Shown: positions 49,956 to 51,961 of the stretch, piece after piece
How the letters are laid out: the number at the start of each line of letters is the position of its first letter
Numbering within the stretch: the first letter of the stretch is position 1
Assembly (NCBI GenBank): GCA_936928855.1
Contig: CAKZHZ010000106.1
Location: 1-51,961 of the forward strand
Source: an uncultured Polycyclovorans sp.
GTDB lineage: Bacteria > Pseudomonadota > Gammaproteobacteria > Nevskiales > Nevskiaceae
DNA: 51,961 nt
Direction: 5' to 3'
Program-made: the position numbers and the translations under genes
Notes under the pieces: model-generated
What the model was told of the DNA's origin: nothing
Seen by the model: the letters and a program-made list of their open reading frames with translations, nothing else
Databases searched by the model: none

Positions 49956-50603
49956 TCAGGCAGTGGGTCGCGAAAACCGGTCCAGTAATGTCATCGAAGC
50001 CGGGTCGGCATAGGCGCGGAACAGCGTTCTGACCAGCACGCCCAGTGTCCGGTGCACCTCGTCGGCGGCCTGATGGCGCATCGGCAGGATGATGGCCTCG
50101 ACCAGCGAAATGATCGCGCGGCTCATGTCGTCGATTTCCGCGCCCAGTGTGATGATACCGCTCTGCTGCCCACGCAGCAGGGTCTGCCGCACTGTCTCGA
50201 TCGCGCTGGCCTCGAAGGCGCCCTGGGCCTTCAGGATGGGGCCTGCCTCCGGCGACGAGGGCAGTAGCCAATAGCCCGCAATGCCGTTCTGAATACGGGC
50301 GTCCTTGAGCAAGTCTTCGAGTCCCTCGAACAAGCGCAGAATGCCAAGGCCCGGCCGCGATTCCTGTGCCATCGGCACGAAGATGTAGCTGTTGAAAAGA
50401 TCGTGAACGCGTTGCAGGCAACTGAGGAACAGCGCGTCCTTTCCGGGAAAGTGCCAGTACAACGCCCCTTTGGATAGTTTGGCGTGCCGGGCAATGTCGC
50501 CGATCGAGACGCCCTCGTAGCCATAGCGGCCAAACAGCTGGAACGCCTGCTCCTGGATGATGGAGAGGGTGTCGCCTTGTTCGCGTGCGGGTTTTCTGGG
50601 CAT
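49956..50603 (-). CDS. TetR-family regulator next to the efflux adaptor
   Basis: A 215-residue TetR/AcrR regulator. The helix-turn-helix contains EQAFQLFGRYGYEGVSIGDI and ARHAKLSKGALYWHFPGKDA; the C-terminal ligand domain is unremarkable. It precedes the adaptor gene on the same strand with a 31-base spacer and probably represses the unit. A TAGCAT upstream of the start is a possible -10. The ligand is unknown. Confidence 0.88.
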   Translation of the reverse strand: MPRKPAREQGDTLSIIQEQAFQLFGRYGYEGVSIGDIARHAKLSKGALYWHFPGKDALFLSCLQRVHDLFNSYIFVPMAQESRPGLGILRLFEGLEDLLKDARIQNGIAGYWLLPSSPEAGPILKAQGAFEASAIETVRQTLLRGQQSGIITLGAEIDDMSRAIISLVEAIILPMRHQAADEVHRTLGVLVRTLFRAYADPASMTLLDRFSRPTA

Positions 50604-50670
50604 GCCGTGTGTTCGTACCGTGTTGTGACATGCTAGCCGGAATGAAACCCCGGAGCAGGTACCGGAAACG

Positions 50671-50691
50671 AAAAACCCGCCAGGTGGCGGG
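50671..50691 (-). terminator. intrinsic terminator of the tRNA unit
   Basis: A perfect 7-base stem (50676-50682 with 50685-50691) lies 32 bases beyond the tRNA-Glu 3' end and is followed on the minus strand by five T residues (plus-strand AAAAA at 50671-50675). Confidence 0.85.
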
Positions 50692-50722
50692 CTCGCAAGT
50701 GCCGGAAACCGGCGTTGAAAGA

Positions 50723-50798
50723 TGGCGTTCCCACGGGGATTCGAACCCCGGTTACATCCGTGAAAGGGACGTGTCCTAGGCCTCTAGACGATGGGAAC
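50723..50798 (-). tRNA. tRNA-Glu (anticodon TTC)
   Basis: The minus strand folds as a 76-base tRNA with acceptor GTTCCCA paired to TGGGAAC, encoded CCA at the 3' end, a D-arm TCGTCTAGAGGCCTAGGA, anticodon loop CTTTCAC and T-arm GGGGTTCGAATCCCC. These match E. coli tRNA-Glu closely. It is transcribed after tRNA-Ala, 23 bases away. Confidence 0.96.
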
Positions 50799-50821
50799 GA
50801 GGCAATCTTTCAAATATGAGA

Positions 50822-50897
<76 letters not shown>

Positions 50898-50913
50898 CTC
50901 TCAAGGGACCGCG

Positions 50914-50943
50914 ATTATACGGGGTTCTGTTTCCGTTTGTGAA
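50914..50943 (-). promoter_or_regulatory. sigma-70 promoter of the tRNA unit
   Basis: On the minus strand TTCACA (50943-50938) and a perfect TATAAT (50919-50914) are separated by 18 bases and followed by GC-rich CGCG, the discriminator type of stringently controlled stable-RNA promoters. It lies 16 bases before the tRNA-Ala 5' end. Confidence 0.85.
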
Positions 50944-50971
50944 TACCTTGCGACAAAAATTTTCGGTCTGA

Positions 50972-51826
50972 TCAGCGGGTCTGGCCGGCCAGGAAAAGCC
51001 AGGTTTCGACCACCGTGTCCGGGTTGAGTGAAATCGATTCGATTCCCTCATCCAGCAACCAACGGGCGAGGTCCGGATGATCACTGGGGCCCTGGCCACA
51101 GATGCCGACGTACTTGCCCTTCTCGCGGCAGGCGGTGATGGCCATGTGCAGCATCCGTTTGACGGCGGGGTCACGCTCATCGAACAGATGGGCAATCAGG
51201 CCGGAGTCGCGATCCAGTCCCAGCGTGAGCTGGGTCATGTCATTGGAGCCGATGGAGAACCCGTCGAAATGCTCCAGGAACTGATCCGCCAGCACCGCGT
51301 TGGACGGCAACTCGCACATCATGATGACCTGCAGGCCGTTGTCACCGCGCTTCAGGCCATTCTCGGCCAGAATCTCGTTGACCCGCTGGGCTTCGTCAAG
51401 CGTGCGCACGAACGGAATCATGATCTTCACGTTCGTCAGGCCCATGTCCTCGCGGACGAACCGCAGCGCCTCGCACTCCATCGCGAAGCAGTCGGCGAAG
51501 TCCTCCGAGAGGTACCGCGACGCGCCGCGGTAGCCGATCATCGGGTTCTCCTCGTGCGGCTCGTAACGCTCACCGCCGAGCAGGTTGGCGTACTCGTTCG
51601 ACTTGAAGTCGGACATGCGCACGATCACCGGCTCGGGTGCGAACGCCGCGGCCAGCATCGAGACACCCTCGGCGACGCGCTTGACGAAGAAGTCGCGCGG
51701 GCTGTCGTAGGCGGCGATCTGCTCCTGGATCGCGGCCTTGCCGAAGCCGCGGATCGCGGAGTTCAGGCCGGGGGCGTCGCCGCCGGCGGTGAGGATGCCG
51801 ACGCGCTTGGTCTTCTTGCTGGCCAT
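50972..51826 (-). CDS. ppsA: phosphoenolpyruvate synthase C-terminal part fused to a phosphofructokinase N-terminal fragment
   Basis: The 284-residue product has two unrelated parts. Residues about 1-33 (KRVGILTAGGDAPGLNSAIR) are the start of an ATP/PPi-dependent phosphofructokinase, with the GGDAPGLN nucleotide loop. From about residue 38 on (YDSPRDFFVKRVAEGV) it is the C-terminal third of PEP synthase, including VRMSDFKSNEYANLLGGE, IMIPFVRT and the catalytic ICGQGPSDHPDLARWLL. PEP synthase is normally near 790 residues, so its phosphohistidine and ATP-binding domains are missing. A good GGAAGG precedes ATG 51826. The part beyond about 51420 looks richer in C-ending codons than the rest. An assembly chimera or a pseudogene is more likely than a working fusion enzyme. 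Confidence 0.7.
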   Translation of the reverse strand: MASKKTKRVGILTAGGDAPGLNSAIRGFGKAAIQEQIAAYDSPRDFFVKRVAEGVSMLAAAFAPEPVIVRMSDFKSNEYANLLGGERYEPHEENPMIGYRGASRYLSEDFADCFAMECEALRFVREDMGLTNVKIMIPFVRTLDEAQRVNEILAENGLKRGDNGLQVIMMCELPSNAVLADQFLEHFDGFSIGSNDMTQLTLGLDRDSGLIAHLFDERDPAVKRMLHMAITACREKGKYVGICGQGPSDHPDLARWLLDEGIESISLNPDTVVETWLFLAGQTR

Positions 51827-51839
51827 GGATAGTGCCTTC

Positions 51840-51961
51840 CTGAGTGGGATCGGTGTCGTCACTCAACCTAGCCGTGGGTCGAGGTGGGAGGTGACGTTGG
51901 TCAAGGGTCTGGGTGGGACTGGACTGAGAGTGGTGTATATTTGTGGCTCGCGGACGGAGAG
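51840..51961 (-). other. leader region of the pfk/ppsA fusion, possibly foreign sequence
   Basis: This last stretch reads, on the minus strand, as the upstream region of the phosphofructokinase start. It contains short G/T-rich and C/A-rich runs unlike the rest of the window and no gene that I recognise. It may belong to another organism's contig if the fusion is an assembly artefact. Confidence 0.4.

Overview
The window is about 52 kb of GC-rich, densely coded DNA that reads as a chromosomal segment of an environmental gammaproteobacterium. The support is the ffs-dnaX-ybaB-recR block, a Pseudomonas-like desT/desC/desB desaturase divergon, Pseudomonas-like enlarged PstC and PstA, a PhoPQ-type two-component pair, a TonB2/TtpC-type energising operon and E. 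coli-like tRNA-Glu and tRNA-Ala genes. No insertion sequences, prophage or CRISPR were seen. No stretch longer than about 300 bases lacks a gene; the longest spacers are 33840-34096, which carries a Pho box, and 24186-24337, which carries hairpins.

Layout. 1-2.2 kb: 5' part of a CorC/HlyC-type membrane protein, ypjD and a divergent metallo-beta-lactamase-fold hydrolase. 2.3-4.2 kb: low-affinity phosphate transport (PhoU-like Pit accessory protein plus Pit). 4.2-7.2 kb: desB-desC facing desT, with an inverted-repeat operator between them. 7.3-16.8 kb: acyl-CoA block with a geranyl-CoA-type biotin carboxylase (two subunits), a crotonase-family hydratase, a citronellyl-CoA-type dehydrogenase and an acyl-CoA ligase, interrupted by an OmpA-like porin with calcium-binding repeats. 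16.8-25.1 kb: Pho box, pstS, an OprO/OprP-like porin, pstC, pstA, pstB, phoU. 25.1-33.8 kb: housekeeping (PBP1b, TPR lipoprotein, YoaA helicase, TsaB, SRP RNA, DnaX, YbaB, RecR, PhhB). 33.9-45.2 kb: a second Pho box, a large TonB-dependent receptor, an internally duplicated acidic surface lipoprotein, then an operon for DUF3450, TtpC, ExbB, ExbD, TonB and a TPR protein. 45.3-50.6 kb: Orn, PhoQ, PhoP, PepSY protein, glycine-zipper protein, an efflux adaptor without a pump and a TetR regulator. 50.7-51.9 kb: tRNA-Glu and tRNA-Ala, then a 3' ppsA fragment fused in frame to the first residues of a phosphofructokinase, which looks like an assembly chimera or a relic.

How it fits together. Phosphate acquisition is the dominant theme. 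The window holds the low-affinity route (Pit), the high-affinity route (porin, PstS, PstCAB, PhoU) and a TonB-dependent receptor whose upstream region carries the same three heptamers at 11-base spacing as the pstS promoter. I infer that this receptor, the duplicated lipoprotein and the neighbouring TtpC/ExbBD/TonB operon form a phosphate-starvation system for capturing a phosphorus-containing ligand too large for the porin. This is the strongest candidate for an undescribed system. Its regulator PhoBR is not in the window; the kinase/regulator pair present is of the PhoPQ type.

A second theme is acyl-chain metabolism. DesT/DesC/DesB adjust membrane unsaturation, while ligase, dehydrogenase, carboxylase and hydratase make a near-complete set for degrading a methyl-branched or isoprenoid acid. 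Several genes (2272, 6572, 25108, 45254, 48180) have a -10-like hexamer only 5-8 bases before the start codon, which suggests leaderless transcripts.
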